Positions 40,978-50,219 of a stretch of 61,132 nucleotides of DNA are shown one piece after another. The notes under the pieces were generated by a model. That model ran no database searches and had not been told where the DNA came from. It worked only from the letters and a program-made list of their open reading frames with translations. The stretch comes from Olsenella phocaeensis (GTDB taxonomy: Bacteria > Actinomycetota > Coriobacteriia > Coriobacteriales > Atopobiaceae), in contig NZ_LT635494.1 in assembly GCF_900120385.1 (NCBI RefSeq), positions 288,877 to 350,008 on the forward strand. The letters are read 5' to 3'. Position 1 is the first letter of the stretch. The number at the start of each line of letters is the position of its first letter. Both the position numbers and the translations under genes were made by a program.

Positions 40978-41928
40978 TCAGCAGTCTATGGGCTGTCCCA
41001 GGTAGGAAGCGACGCTCGTGGCGGCGACGGCGCCGTCCGAGGCTGCCGTGATGATCTGGCGCAGCGGTGTCTGGCGCACGTCGCCCGCGGCGAAGAGTCC
41101 GGGCAGGCTCGTCTCCATGCGCTCGTTGGTGACGATGTAGCCGCGCTCGTCCACGTCGACCGACTGGCTCACGAGTTCGGAGGCCGGGATGCGACCCACG
41201 AACACGAAGACGCCAAAGCTGCCCTCGTCGAACTCCTCCACGTGGACGTCACCGGTGAGGTTGTCCCTGAAGCTGACGCTCTTGAGGAGCTTGTCCCCGT
41301 CGACCTTCACGATGGAGGTGTTGAAGCGCACGGAGACCCTCTCGTTCTGCTCGACCTGCCGCTGCACGGCCGCCTGGGCGCGCAGGTGGTCCTTGCGCAC
41401 CACCATGGTCACGTGGTCGGCGAACTTGGCGAGGAACAGGGCCTCCTCGGCGGCCGAGTTGCCCCCGCCTATGACGAAGACCTGCTTGCCGCGGTAGAAC
41501 ATGCCGTCACAGGTGGCGCAGTACGAGACGCCGTGCCCACGGAACTCGTCCTCGCCCTCGAAGCCGCCCGGGCGCGGGGTCGCGCCGCCAGCAATGATGA
41601 CGGCACGTGACTCGTAGCTCACGTCGGACGTGACGACGGCGAACCTGCCCGTCCGCTCGTCCTTGGAGATTGACTCCACCTTGCCCATGACCACGCTTGC
41701 GCCGAGTTCCTCGGCCTGCCTCTGCATGGTATCCGTCAGGGTGAAGCCGTCGGTGTGCGGGACGCCGGGGTAGTTGTCGACCTCGCTGGTGAGGATGATC
41801 TGGCCACCCACGGCCTCCTGCTCCAGGGTCACGGCGTCGAGCAGGGCTCGCGCCGAGTAGATGGCGGCGGAGAGGCCCGCAGGGCCCGCTCCGACGATTA
41901 CGAGGTCCTTCTGCTGCTTCTGGGACAT
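40978..41928 (-). CDS. trxB: Thioredoxin-disulfide reductase
   Basis: FAD/NADPH enzyme that reduces thioredoxin, 316 residues. The FAD motif VGAGPAGLSAA is at about 12-22, the redox pair is CATCDG (about 138-143) and the NADPH motif GGGNSAAEEA follows. The C-terminal FAD segment GLFAAGDVRQTPLRQI is complete. GGGGAG precedes the ATG. Thioredoxin from this enzyme would re-reduce the NrdA C-terminal CxxC; no trx gene is in the window. Confidence 0.95.
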   Translation of the reverse strand: MSQKQQKDLVIVGAGPAGLSAAIYSARALLDAVTLEQEAVGGQIILTSEVDNYPGVPHTDGFTLTDTMQRQAEELGASVVMGKVESISKDERTGRFAVVTSDVSYESRAVIIAGGATPRPGGFEGEDEFRGHGVSYCATCDGMFYRGKQVFVIGGGNSAAEEALFLAKFADHVTMVVRKDHLRAQAAVQRQVEQNERVSVRFNTSIVKVDGDKLLKSVSFRDNLTGDVHVEEFDEGSFGVFVFVGRIPASELVSQSVDVDERGYIVTNERMETSLPGLFAAGDVRQTPLRQIITAASDGAVAATSVASYLGQPIDC

Positions 41929-42123
41929 GGGTTTCTCCCCTCATGGTCTTGTTCGACGTGTCAATACTACCCTATTCAATCGCGCACGATACAACATATG
42001 GGAACTTCATGACAACAATTCGTCGCCAGCTTGCGACAAGACACCCGAACACGAGGGGGCGTCCCGGCACTTTGCCGAGGCGTCCCGGGAAGACCATGGG
42101 GCCTGAGCTGGGGATTCTCTCCC

Positions 42124-43380
42124 CTACTCCACCTTCTCGGCGCGTGGGAGGATGAGGTTGAGCAGTATGCCCACCAGGGTGGCGGTTGCCATGCCGGGCA
42201 GCGTGTAGGAGCCCAGGGGGATGGCGATGCCGGAGGTCTCCATGCCGACGCCCAGGATGATGACCACGGAGGCGATCATGAGGTTGCGGTTCTCGTCGAA
42301 GTCGACCTTGTTGGTGACCAGCATGCGCAGGCCGTTGGAGGCGATGAGGCCAAAGAGCAGGAGGCTCACGCCGCCCATGACGGGCACGGGGATGGAGTTG
42401 ATGAAGGCGGCGAGCTTGGGGCAGAACCCGCCCACGATGAGGGCGAAGCCCGCCGCGTACCAGAAGACCTGCGTGGAGTAGACGCGCGTGACGCTCATGA
42501 CGCCGATGTTCTCCGCGTAGGTGGTGGTGGGAGGGCCGCCCAGGAAGCCCGAGATGACGGTGGAGATGCCGTCACCGGCAAGGGAGCGCGGGAGCATCTC
42601 GCAGTAGTCCTTTCCCACGATCTCCCCCACGGCAAGGAGGTGACCGATGTGCTCGATGACGACGACGATGGCCACAGGCGCAATGAGCGCGATCGCACCG
42701 GGGTCGAAGTGGGGCATCTGCACGGGGGGCAGGCCGACCCAGGCGGCGTCGGCGACGCTCTGGAGGTCGACGAGGCCCAGGAACGCGGCGACCACGTATC
42801 CCACGATGATGGCGAGCAGGATGGGAAGGGTGCCCAGGATGCCACCCATGCTCGAGAACACGACGGCGGCGACGAGGGTTATGGCGGCGACTGCGGCACC
42901 CTCGGCCACGAAGGCGTCGGTCGAGGAGTTGAGCGCCATCTTGACCGCCGTGGCGGAGAGGCCCACGCCGATGACCACCATGACGGCGGCGACGAGCACG
43001 GGCGGGAGCAGGCGGTCGAGCCATCCCGTGCCCACGAGCTTGATTATCCCGGCCACTGCCAGGAACACGAGGCCCGCCACCACGACGCCGGAGAGCGCGG
43101 TGTTGAGGTTGCCGGTGGCGGCGGTCGCCGCGAGGATCGGGCTGATGAAGGCAAAGGAGCTGCCCAGGTAGCTCGGGATCTTGTTGCGCGTCACGAGCAG
43201 GTAGCAGATGGTGCCGATGCCCGAGCACATGATGGCCACGTTGGGGCTGAGCCCGGTCAGGACGGGAACCAGTACGGTCGAGCCGAACATGCTCATCATG
43301 TGCTGGACTCCCAGGGGAATGGCGCGACCCACCGACACGCGGTCGTCGACCCCGATGACCTCTCTCTCTTTCTTGTTCAA
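42124..43380 (-). CDS. uraA: Uracil/xanthine permease (NCS2)
   Basis: A 418-residue NCS2 nucleobase:cation symporter with about fourteen membrane segments. The opening GRAIPLGVQHMMSMFGSTVLVP and the substrate-site region AIVVVIEHIGHLLAVGEI with GGPPTTTYAENIGVM are characteristic of the UraA branch. The TTG at 43380 (MNKKEREV) follows AGGAG; the in-frame extension to 43482 crosses the upstream gene's terminator and is rejected. A 7-bp hairpin, GGCATCC/GGATGCC (about 43408-43428), lies in its leader. Confidence 0.9.
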   Translation of the reverse strand: MNKKEREVIGVDDRVSVGRAIPLGVQHMMSMFGSTVLVPVLTGLSPNVAIMCSGIGTICYLLVTRNKIPSYLGSSFAFISPILAATAATGNLNTALSGVVVAGLVFLAVAGIIKLVGTGWLDRLLPPVLVAAVMVVIGVGLSATAVKMALNSSTDAFVAEGAAVAAITLVAAVVFSSMGGILGTLPILLAIIVGYVVAAFLGLVDLQSVADAAWVGLPPVQMPHFDPGAIALIAPVAIVVVIEHIGHLLAVGEIVGKDYCEMLPRSLAGDGISTVISGFLGGPPTTTYAENIGVMSVTRVYSTQVFWYAAGFALIVGGFCPKLAAFINSIPVPVMGGVSLLLFGLIASNGLRMLVTNKVDFDENRNLMIASVVIILGVGMETSGIAIPLGSYTLPGMATATLVGILLNLILPRAEKVE

Positions 43381-43431
43381 GCAGCGCTCCTCTCCGTCTT
43401 GCGTACGGCATCCGTGCAATGGATGCCCATG

Positions 43432-43457
43432 AAAAAAGGGACCCGGCTCACCGGGCC
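43432..43457 (-). terminator. Rho-independent terminator of the AzgA-like permease gene
   Basis: On the minus strand GGCCCGG-TGAG-CCGGGTC is followed by CC and six T residues. It lies between the two permease genes, so they are probably separate transcripts. Confidence 0.8.
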
Positions 43458-43474
43458 CCGAGGTGCCAGGGACT

Positions 43475-44788
43475 CTAGGCAATCAGGAAGTATACAAGGA
43501 ACGCGGCCGCTGCGACCCACATGAGCGGCTTCACCTTCTTGATGTTGCCCGTGGCTGCGGCGACGAGCACGTAGGCGATGAAGCCCAGGCCGATGCCGCT
43601 CGAGATCGAGTACGTCAGCGGGATGCCGGCGATGATCATGAACGCGGGGAAGCCCTCGAGGATGTTGCCCCACTCGATCTCTGCCGCCTCGCTCATCATG
43701 AGGTAGCCGACCATGACGAGGGCACCGCAGGTGGCTGCGGAGCTGACGACGCTGATGATGGGGGCGAAGAACGCCGCGACCACGAAGAGGAGGCCGGTCA
43801 CGACGGAGGTGAGCCCCGAGCGGCCGCCGTCGGCGGCACCCGAGGCGGACTCGACGAAGGTGGTGATGGACGAGGCGCCGAAGAAGCCGCCCGCGGCTGC
43901 GGCCACGGAGTCGACGATCAGGATGGGCCTGATGTCCTCGACGGTTCCGTCATCGTTAAGGAACTCGCCCTGCTTCGCCACGGCCATGGCGGTGCCCATG
44001 GTGTCGAAGAAGTCGGACATCATGAGCGAGAAGGCGAACACGAGCAGGACGGGCGTGGTGATGACCTTCGCAATGCCCATGACCCCGGTCTCGTCGACCT
44101 GGAAGGGGGCACCGAAGGTGCTGAAGTCGAGGCCCGACACTATGCCCGCCGGAGCGGCGGTGACCCCGAGGGGGATGCCCGCCAGGACCGCGACGATGAT
44201 GCCCAGGAGCAGCGCTCCCTTGATCTGGAGGCATTGGAAGACGACGGTGGCGACGATCGAGACGAGGCCCACGATGAACAGGGGGTTCGAGATGTCCCCG
44301 AAGCTCACGAGGGTGGACTCGTTGGCGACGATGATGCCGGCGTTGGCCATGCCTATCATGGCGATGAAGATGCCGAGGCCCACCGAGATCGCGTGACGCA
44401 GAGATATGGGGATGGCGTCCATGATAGCCTCGCGCAGGCCACAGAGCACCAGGGCGAGGATGGCGACGCCCTCGATGAAGATGACCGCCATGGCGGCGTG
44501 CCAGTCTCCGCCCGCGACCTCGGTCAGCGTGAAGGCGACGACGGCATTGATGCCCATGCCGGAGGCGCAGGCAAGCGGGCGGTTAGCGAAGACGCCCATG
44601 CAGATGGTCATGATGCCGGCGCCCAGGCAGGTGGCCGTGACGGCAGCCGATGCGGGGACCCCGGCGGCGGAGAGCAGCGATGGGTTGACGGCGATGATGT
44701 ATGCCATCGCAAGGAAGGTCGTGAGGCCCGCACGGGCCTCCTGGCCCAGGCTGGACCCTCTCTCGCGCAGCTTGAAGAACGACTCCAT
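43475..44788 (-). CDS. AzgA-type guanine/hypoxanthine/adenine permease
   Basis: A 437-residue NCS2 family purine permease. The AzgA-branch start FFKLRERGSSLGQEARAGL continues with TTFLAMAYIIAVNP; ACASGMGINAVVAFT and FDTMGTAMAVAKQG are further hallmarks. About twelve to fourteen membrane segments. ATG 44788 follows GGAGGGG. It should feed Apt-type salvage. Transcribed from dut toward uraA and ended by the terminator at 43432-43457. Confidence 0.9.
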   Translation of the reverse strand: MESFFKLRERGSSLGQEARAGLTTFLAMAYIIAVNPSLLSAAGVPASAAVTATCLGAGIMTICMGVFANRPLACASGMGINAVVAFTLTEVAGGDWHAAMAVIFIEGVAILALVLCGLREAIMDAIPISLRHAISVGLGIFIAMIGMANAGIIVANESTLVSFGDISNPLFIVGLVSIVATVVFQCLQIKGALLLGIIVAVLAGIPLGVTAAPAGIVSGLDFSTFGAPFQVDETGVMGIAKVITTPVLLVFAFSLMMSDFFDTMGTAMAVAKQGEFLNDDGTVEDIRPILIVDSVAAAAGGFFGASSITTFVESASGAADGGRSGLTSVVTGLLFVVAAFFAPIISVVSSAATCGALVMVGYLMMSEAAEIEWGNILEGFPAFMIIAGIPLTYSISSGIGLGFIAYVLVAAATGNIKKVKPLMWVAAAAFLVYFLIA

Positions 44789-44873
44789 GACTACCCCTCC
44801 TTCCGCACCCATTTCTCTGCGTCGCCTGGACCGTGGATGCATCGGGAGCAAGCAACGTCGGCCTGGTGGGACC

Positions 44874-45320
44874 CTATGCTCCCGAGGACCCAAACCCCCC
44901 GGAACCCCGGTCGGTCTGGTCGAGCTCGTCGACCTCGACCAGCCGAACGAGAGGGACCCTCTGGATGACGAGCTGGGCTATGCGCTCGCCCTTCGCGATG
45001 GCGATTGGCCTCTTGGGATCGAGGTTGATGGCGCAGACCTTGAGCTCCCCGCGGTAGTGGGCGTCGATGAGGCCGGGGGTGTTTGCCATGGAGAGCCCCT
45101 CGCGCAGGGCAAGGCCGCTTCTTGGCTGGACGAAGCCGGCGTAGCCCTCGGGGATGGCTATGGCGAGTCCCGTCGAGACCAGGCGGCGCTCGAGGGGCTC
45201 GAGGACCACGTCCTCGTTGGACCTGAGGTCAAGCCCGGCATCGCCCGCATAGGCATAGCTGGGTAGGTCGACCGAGGGGTCGAGCCTCTTGATGGGAAGT
45301 TCGATCCTGTCGTCACTCAT
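44874..45320 (-). CDS. dut: dUTP diphosphatase
   Basis: Hydrolyses dUTP to dUMP, 148 residues, trimeric type. The five family motifs are all readable: [41 protein letters not shown] and [10 protein letters not shown]. Its start overlaps the nrdR stop by 8 bp, so the deoxynucleotide regulator and this dNTP-pool enzyme are co-translated. Confidence 0.96.
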   Translation of the reverse strand: MSDDRIELPIKRLDPSVDLPSYAYAGDAGLDLRSNEDVVLEPLERRLVSTGLAIAIPEGYAGFVQPRSGLALREGLSMANTPGLIDAHYRGELKVCAINLDPKRPIAIAKGERIAQLVIQRVPLVRLVEVDELDQTDRGSGGFGSSGA

Positions 45321-45765
45321 TGATGAGGCTCCGTAACTCTTGGCTGAACTCGTCCAGGTCCTTGAAGTCGCGGTAGACGGAGGCGAAGCGCACGTAGGCT
45401 ACCTTGTCGATGTCAACGAGGCGCTGGAGGACCATCTTGCCCAGCTCCTCCGAGGGAACCTCCGACCTGCCGTGGTCACGCATCTCGCTCTCTATGCCGT
45501 CGATGAGGGCACCGAGCCTGTCCACGGGCACGTCGCGCTTCACGGTCGCGGCAAGGAGGCCGCGCATGACCTTCTGTCGGTCGAAGGTCTCTTTGTGACC
45601 GTCCTTCTTGACGACCATCAGGGGCATCTCTTCCCTGCGCTCGTAGGTCGTGAAGCGCTCGCCGCAACGTATGCACTCGCGCCTGCGTCGGATGGCGTCG
45701 TTACTCTCGGACGGTCTCGAGTCAACGACCTTGGATTCCTCGCAACCACACTTTGGACAGCGCAT
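45313..45765 (-). CDS. nrdR: NrdR, repressor of ribonucleotide reductase genes
   Basis: A 150-residue regulator: zinc ribbon (CPKC...CIRC, Cys at 3, 6, 31 and 34) plus an ATP-cone domain (about 47-137) that senses dATP/ATP. The ATP cone starts [26 protein letters not shown] precedes the ATG. The likely target is the paired boxes at 5376-5422 upstream of nrdA. Gene order LysM-nrdR-dut beside lexA matches actinobacterial synteny in part. Confidence 0.96.
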   Translation of the reverse strand: MRCPKCGCEESKVVDSRPSESNDAIRRRRECIRCGERFTTYERREEMPLMVVKKDGHKETFDRQKVMRGLLAATVKRDVPVDRLGALIDGIESEMRDHGRSEVPSEELGKMVLQRLVDIDKVAYVRFASVYRDFKDLDEFSQELRSLINE

Positions 45766-45844
45766 GTTCCTCCCCTGACGTCATTCTCATAAGGAAAGAT
45801 AACACAGGAAACCCAGAGATTCGGCACAGAAGGGACATACGGAT

Positions 45845-45878
45845 GCCCCTCCCCCCACGAACGCAAGGGAGGAGGGGC
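45845..45878 (-). terminator. Stem-loop between the LysM gene and nrdR
   Basis: GCCCCTCC (45845-45852) and GGAGGGGC (45871-45878), extended by CCC/GGG, make a strong hairpin in the 136-bp gap, so nrdR probably has its own promoter. Confidence 0.55.
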
Positions 45879-45901
45879 GAGCGGAGGGCTCAGGACCTGG
45901 G

Positions 45902-46354
45902 CTACCGGCCTTGGGGCACGACGAGCGACTGGCCTGGTTGGAGGGGTCCCGCACCAAGGTCGTTGTGCGCGTCGATCCAGCGCGAGACCGCCGCGGTGTC
46001 CGCGCCGTCGACGTCGATGCGACTCGCTATGCCCCATACGGAGTCCCCTTCCTGCACGGTGACGCTCGCGGGAGAGACGTCGGCGAAGGCAGACTCGAAC
46101 GCGGCCTGCCGGCGTTCCTGGACAAGCACGCCTCCCACGAAGAGGAGCATCCCCACGGCGACGGCGACGGCGAAAAACGAGACCGAAGCCATGAGGGGGA
46201 GCCCATGGCCCGTCGTGTCGCGCCCGCGCTCGTCGACTCCCCTGCCGCCCTCGTGGACGACGAGGCGTGGCCTACCGTTGGCCTGGAGCTTGAGCGCGAG
46301 AGACCCCTCGCAGCCGTAGCCCGCCTGACCCGCGTAGATCTTCGCCGTTTCCAT
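45902..46354 (-). CDS. LysM-domain membrane protein, putative SOS-linked division inhibitor
   Basis: A 150-residue protein: a 50-residue cytoplasmic tail, one membrane helix (about 54-78) and an external LysM domain (about 96-148; VTVQEGDSVWGIASRIDVDG ... LQPGQSLVVP). It is divergent from lexA across a region with LexA-like boxes, the same place occupied by Mycobacterium Rv2719c (ChiZ) and by YneA-type SOS division inhibitors. That position, more than sequence, suggests it delays division during DNA damage. AAGGAAG precedes the ATG. Confidence 0.82.
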   Translation of the reverse strand: METAKIYAGQAGYGCEGSLALKLQANGRPRLVVHEGGRGVDERGRDTTGHGLPLMASVSFFAVAVAVGMLLFVGGVLVQERRQAAFESAFADVSPASVTVQEGDSVWGIASRIDVDGADTAAVSRWIDAHNDLGAGPLQPGQSLVVPQGR

Positions 46355-46419
46355 CCTTGCTTCCTTCCCTCGTGGCTGACGACGTAGTTATACGGGGAGC
46401 CCGGGACATAAATGGCCGC

Positions 46420-46448
46420 TTCAAAACTCAGAACGCATGTACTATACT
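46420..46448 (+). promoter_or_regulatory. lexA promoter
   Basis: TTCAAA (46420-46425) and TATACT (46443-46448) are separated by 17 bp. A LexA-like box lies in the spacer. Confidence 0.6.
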
Positions 46449-46494
46449 AGGTACGTACAGTTGTTCGGTCAAGCAAAAACAGAACATGTGTTTC
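46430..46494. promoter_or_regulatory. Two LexA-like boxes in the lexA/LysM divergent region
   Basis: AGAACATGTGTTTC (46481-46494) and AGAACGCATGTACT (46430-46443) resemble the Gram-positive LexA box CGAAC-N4-GTTCG; each keeps GAAC-N4-GT. The first lies downstream of the lexA promoter, the second inside it. Both could serve the divergent LysM gene. Confidence 0.65.
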
Positions 46495-46529
46495 TCTCGC
46501 GGCAAGGCCTATTCACAGGAGGAGTGGAC

Positions 46530-47183
46530 ATGCCCAAGGACCGGCTCAGCAAGAGGCAGGCTGCCATCTACGAGTACATCTGCTCCTACACGGGCGAGCA
46601 CGGCTACCCGCCCTCGGTGAGGGAGATCGGCTCCGCCGTGGGGCTTGCCTCCCCCTCTACCGTCCACATGCACCTCAAGGTCCTGCAGGAGCGGGGGCTC
46701 ATCAAGAGGGACTCCAAGAAGCCCCGCACCATCGAGGTCGTCACCGAGGAGCCGACTGCGACGCATGAGGGCGTACGGCTCGCCGAGGTTCGCCAAGACC
46801 CCAGCAGCGGCATCACCTCGCTGCCCCTCGTCGGCCGCGTGGCCGCGGGCCAGCCCATCCTTGCCGAGCAGAACGTGGAAGAGTCTCTCTCCCTTCCCAC
46901 CAGCATCGTGGGTGACGCCAGTTCGTTCATCCTCAGGGTCCATGGCAGCTCGATGATCAACGCCGGCATCTTTGACGGCGACCTCATCGTGGTGAGGGAG
47001 CAGCGTGACGCCCATGACGGAGAGATCGTCGTGGCCCTCATCGATGACTCCGCCACCGTGAAGACCTTCTACAGGGAGAAGGACCGCATCCGCCTTCAGC
47101 CCGAGAACGACAGCATGGAACCCATCTACGCGAAGAACCCCGCCATCTTGGGCAGGGTGACCGCACTGATCAGGTCTCTGTGA
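46530..47183 (+). CDS. lexA: LexA, SOS repressor
   Basis: A 217-residue self-cleaving repressor. The N-terminal winged helix (about 1-66; YPPSVREIGSAVGLASPSTVH) is followed by the S24 peptidase domain. The cleavage site is A106-G107 in RVAAGQP, the catalytic Ser is in HGSSM (S141) and the Lys in ATVKTF (K178). GGAGGAG lies just before ATG 46530. It is probably autoregulated through the boxes upstream and represses recA through the box at 56753-56766. Confidence 0.96.
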   Translation: MPKDRLSKRQAAIYEYICSYTGEHGYPPSVREIGSAVGLASPSTVHMHLKVLQERGLIKRDSKKPRTIEVVTEEPTATHEGVRLAEVRQDPSSGITSLPLVGRVAAGQPILAEQNVEESLSLPTSIVGDASSFILRVHGSSMINAGIFDGDLIVVREQRDAHDGEIVVALIDDSATVKTFYREKDRIRLQPENDSMEPIYAKNPAILGRVTALIRSL

Positions 47184-47980
47184 CGCCGTCCGCCCGCTGC
47201 GAGCGGGCTTGTCCGGCAGCCGCTGGCGAGGACGGGGGCGCATCGCCTGCGCACAGGCGCATACGCGCCCTCGATGCGCTGAGGGGTCTCGCGGTCGTCT
47301 CCATGGTGCTCTTCCACCTCTGTTACGACCTGCGCTACCTGTGTGGCGTCGGGATGCCGTGGTTCGGCGGATTCTCGCAGGACCTCTGGCGTGCCAGCAT
47401 CAGCTGGACCTTCCTCCTCATCGCGGGAGCCATGTGCCCGCAGTCGAGGAACAACCTCAGACGGGCCCTTCGCTACCTTGCCTGTGCCGCCCTCGTCTTC
47501 GTGGCAAGCCTCCTGGCCGGCGTGGACACACCCATAAGCTTTGGCATCATCTTCTGCATGGGCGCAAGCACGCTGGCCGCATGGCTCGTCTCGGAGCTGG
47601 GACTTCCGAGGGGCAGGCCGGCCGAGGCCCTCCTGCTCTTCCTCGCCTTCCTCCTCGCCCTGGGCATCCCCTCGGGAGGCGTGGGGCTGGGCGACCGCGT
47701 GTGGATTGCGCTGCCCAGGGCCCTCTATTCCACCCCGTGGCTCTCTTGGCTGGGCTTCCCGGGACCCACCTTCGCCTCGGGGGACTACTATCCCCTGCTC
47801 CCCTATTCCCTGCTCTTCCTTTCGGGGGCGTCTCTCGGTGGGTGGCTCGTGGCGCGAGGGTATCCCGACTGGGCCTACGATGCCACCTGCCCTCCCCTGG
47901 AGTTCGTGGGCAGGCATGCGCTGGCCGTCTACCTCCTGCACCAGCCCCTCATCCTCATCGCCCTGGGCCTCTGGGCCTAG
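47180..47980 (+). CDS. DUF1624/HGSNAT-like multipass membrane protein
   Basis: A 266-residue protein with about seven membrane helices. RIRALDALRGLAVVSMVLFHLCYDLRY is the typical opening of the DUF1624 (heparan-alpha-glucosaminide acetyltransferase-like) family (quoted in two overlapping parts: RIRALDALRGLAV and VLFHLCYDLRY). A C-terminal GRHALAVYLLHQP is also conserved. Members may acylate envelope glycans. The GTG start overlaps the lexA stop by 4 bp, so it is co-translated with lexA, which could make it SOS-responsive. Its stop overlaps the convergent hflX stop region. Confidence 0.82.
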   Translation: MTPSARCERACPAAAGEDGGASPAHRRIRALDALRGLAVVSMVLFHLCYDLRYLCGVGMPWFGGFSQDLWRASISWTFLLIAGAMCPQSRNNLRRALRYLACAALVFVASLLAGVDTPISFGIIFCMGASTLAAWLVSELGLPRGRPAEALLLFLAFLLALGIPSGGVGLGDRVWIALPRALYSTPWLSWLGFPGPTFASGDYYPLLPYSLLFLSGASLGGWLVARGYPDWAYDATCPPLEFVGRHALAVYLLHQPLILIALGLWA

Positions 47981-49287
47981 CTTCCGGCCACGTCCGAGGC
48001 GCGCACGACATAGGGGGCCAGGGTCTCTGCCATGCGACTCGACGCCCTGACCGTTGCCATGAGGCCCCCTTGGACGTATTCCTCGCGCACGACCTGACAG
48101 CGCTCGTGGACCATCTTCATGAGAAGCCCCTTGTCGTAGGGGACGAGCGCCGTGATTGTCACATCGTCACGTGACGCTTCCTGGGCGATGCGATAGAGCA
48201 GGCCGCGCAGGCCCCAGGAGTCAAGGGCAGAGAGCAGCACCGCGTCGGGATGCGAGGCAGAGAGCACGTTCCTCTCGTCCGCGTCCAGGAGGTCGCACTT
48301 GTTGTAGACGACGACGGAGGGAATCTTGTCGGACTCGATGTCGGCAAGCACGTCGTCCACGGCCGCGAGCTGCTTCCGTGCGTTGGAATCTGAGGCGTCC
48401 ACGACCTTGAGCACGAGGTCGGCGGCCCTGACCTCCGCCAGGGTTGACTTGAAGGACTCGACCAGCGTGGTGGGCAGCTTCTGGATGAAGCCCACCGTGT
48501 CAGTGAGGGTGATCTTGCGTCCCTCCTCGAGCTCGAGCCTCCTCGTGGTGGGGTCGAGCGTCGCGAAGAGCTCGTCCTTCGCATAGACCTCCGAGCCTGT
48601 GAGCTGGTTGAGGAGGGTCGACTTGCCCGCGTTCGTGTAGCCCACAAGCGTGACGCGATAGATTCCGGAGTCCCATCGGGCCTTGCTCTGGACCCTACGG
48701 CGCCCTTCGAGCTCCCTGAGCTCGCGCCTCAGCCACGAGATGCGGTCGCGCACGAGGCGTCGGTCGACCTCGAGCTGACTCTCTCCCTGCCCGAAGCGGC
48801 TTCCGATGCCCCCTCGCGTCTGCTCCCCCACGAGGTGGCCCCACATGCCCCTGAGTCGGGGAAGGACGTACTGGAGCTGGGCGAGCTGCACCTGCAGGCG
48901 CCCCTCGTGCGTGGTCGCATGCTGGCCGAAGATGTCGAGTATGAGGGCCGTTCGGTCGATCACCTTGGTCGGCTCGCCCAGGATCCTCTCGAGATTCGAC
49001 TGTTGCGAGGGGCTGAGCTCGTCGTCGAAGATGACGACGTCTGCGCTGAGGTTCCTCACGAGGCTGACGAGCTCCTGCGCCTTGCCGCTGCCTATGAAGG
49101 TGCGGGGGACGGGCGAGTCGAGGCGTTGCGTAACGGTGCTGACGACCTCGGCCCCGTCGGTCTTGGCAAGTCTTCCCAGTTCGGCCAGGGAGTCCTCGAG
49201 GGGCCAGCCTCCCCTTCCGAGGTCGACGCCCACGAGGATGGCACGCTCCGGGACGGGTACGGTGGAGAGGGGCTCGAACCGGCTCAC
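47977..49287 (-). CDS. hflX: HflX ribosome-associated GTPase
   Basis: A GTPase that splits or rescues stalled ribosomes, 436 residues. The N-terminal HflX domain includes FDDELSPSQQSNLE and QLAQLQYVLPRLRGMW. The GTPase motifs are GYTNAGKST (G1), DTVGFI (G3) and NKCD (G4). It shares a 4-bp overlap with the end of miaA and is the last gene of a spoVS-miaB-miaA-hflX unit. Confidence 0.95.
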   Translation of the reverse strand: MSRFEPLSTVPVPERAILVGVDLGRGGWPLEDSLAELGRLAKTDGAEVVSTVTQRLDSPVPRTFIGSGKAQELVSLVRNLSADVVIFDDELSPSQQSNLERILGEPTKVIDRTALILDIFGQHATTHEGRLQVQLAQLQYVLPRLRGMWGHLVGEQTRGGIGSRFGQGESQLEVDRRLVRDRISWLRRELRELEGRRRVQSKARWDSGIYRVTLVGYTNAGKSTLLNQLTGSEVYAKDELFATLDPTTRRLELEEGRKITLTDTVGFIQKLPTTLVESFKSTLAEVRAADLVLKVVDASDSNARKQLAAVDDVLADIESDKIPSVVVYNKCDLLDADERNVLSASHPDAVLLSALDSWGLRGLLYRIAQEASRDDVTITALVPYDKGLLMKMVHERCQVVREEYVQGGLMATVRASSRMAETLAPYVVRASDVAGS

Positions 49288-50219
49288 AGCAGCCCTTCCC
49301 CCCTCAGGGTCTCGACGACCCGACGGGCCGCCTCGCCCTCGTCCAGACGGTCATAGTCGAGCGTGCTCGCTCGTCCGTCTCGCCTGATCCAGGCGATCTG
49401 GCGCTTGGCATAGCGCCGGGTCCTCCGCTTGATGGCGTCGACCGCCTCCTCGAGCGTGCAGTGCCCCTGCAGGTGGTCGATGAGCTCCTTGTAGCCTATG
49501 GCCTGGGCCGCCGTCTTTGAGAGCGCATGTCCCGTCCCCAGGAGGCCGCGTAGCTCGTCGAGGAGCCCGTCTGCCATCATCTGCCCGACGCGCGCGTCTA
49601 TGCGCGCGTACAGCCTGGCGCGGTCCATGTGGATGGCGAAGATCCTGGTGCGGTAGTGCGGCTCGCGATGCTTGAGCCCCTCGTGCTTGGTGGCATAGGA
49701 CTGGCCGAGGTCCACGAGCTCGAGCGCCCTCACGACGCGCTTGAGGTTGTTGGGATGGACGAGCTCCGCGCTGGCGGGGTCAAGCCTCCTGAGCTCGTCG
49801 TGGAGCGCCTGCGGCCCGTGCTTGCGCGCGAACTCCTCCCAGCGGGTCCTGCTCTGGCTGGCCCCCCCGGCGGGAAAGTCCATCTCGTCGATGACGGCGT
49901 CGAGGTAGAGCCCCGTGCCGCCACAGAGGACGGGCGCGCAGCCCTGCGTGATAAGCCCGTCGACGCAACGGCGCGCGTCCCTCTGGAAGAGGCTCGCGGA
50001 GTAGTCGTCCCAGGGGTCGCAGACGTCCACCATGAGGAGCGGGCAGCGCCTCTGGTCGGGCGGGGTCTTGGCGGTCCCCACGTCCATGCCGCGGTAGACC
50101 TGCATGGCGTCGACCGAGACGACGGATGACCCCAGCTGGAGCGCGACGCGCTCGGCGAGCGAGCTCTTGCCCGAGGCCGTCGGCCCCACGATGGCGATCA
50201 CGGGGCCCGCGGGCGTCAT
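49284..50219 (-). CDS. miaA: tRNA dimethylallyltransferase
   Basis: Adds the isopentenyl group to A37 of tRNAs, 311 residues. GPTASGKSS (P-loop), DAMQVYRGMDVGTAK and GGTGLYLDAVID are conserved. The ATG at 50219 overlaps the miaB stop (ATGA), so the two enzymes of the ms2i6A pathway are coupled. An in-frame extension to 51005 is antisense-like and rejected. Confidence 0.96.
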   Translation of the reverse strand: MTPAGPVIAIVGPTASGKSSLAERVALQLGSSVVSVDAMQVYRGMDVGTAKTPPDQRRCPLLMVDVCDPWDDYSASLFQRDARRCVDGLITQGCAPVLCGGTGLYLDAVIDEMDFPAGGASQSRTRWEEFARKHGPQALHDELRRLDPASAELVHPNNLKRVVRALELVDLGQSYATKHEGLKHREPHYRTRIFAIHMDRARLYARIDARVGQMMADGLLDELRGLLGTGHALSKTAAQAIGYKELIDHLQGHCTLEEAVDAIKRRTRRYAKRQIAWIRRDGRASTLDYDRLDEGEAARRVVETLRGEGLL

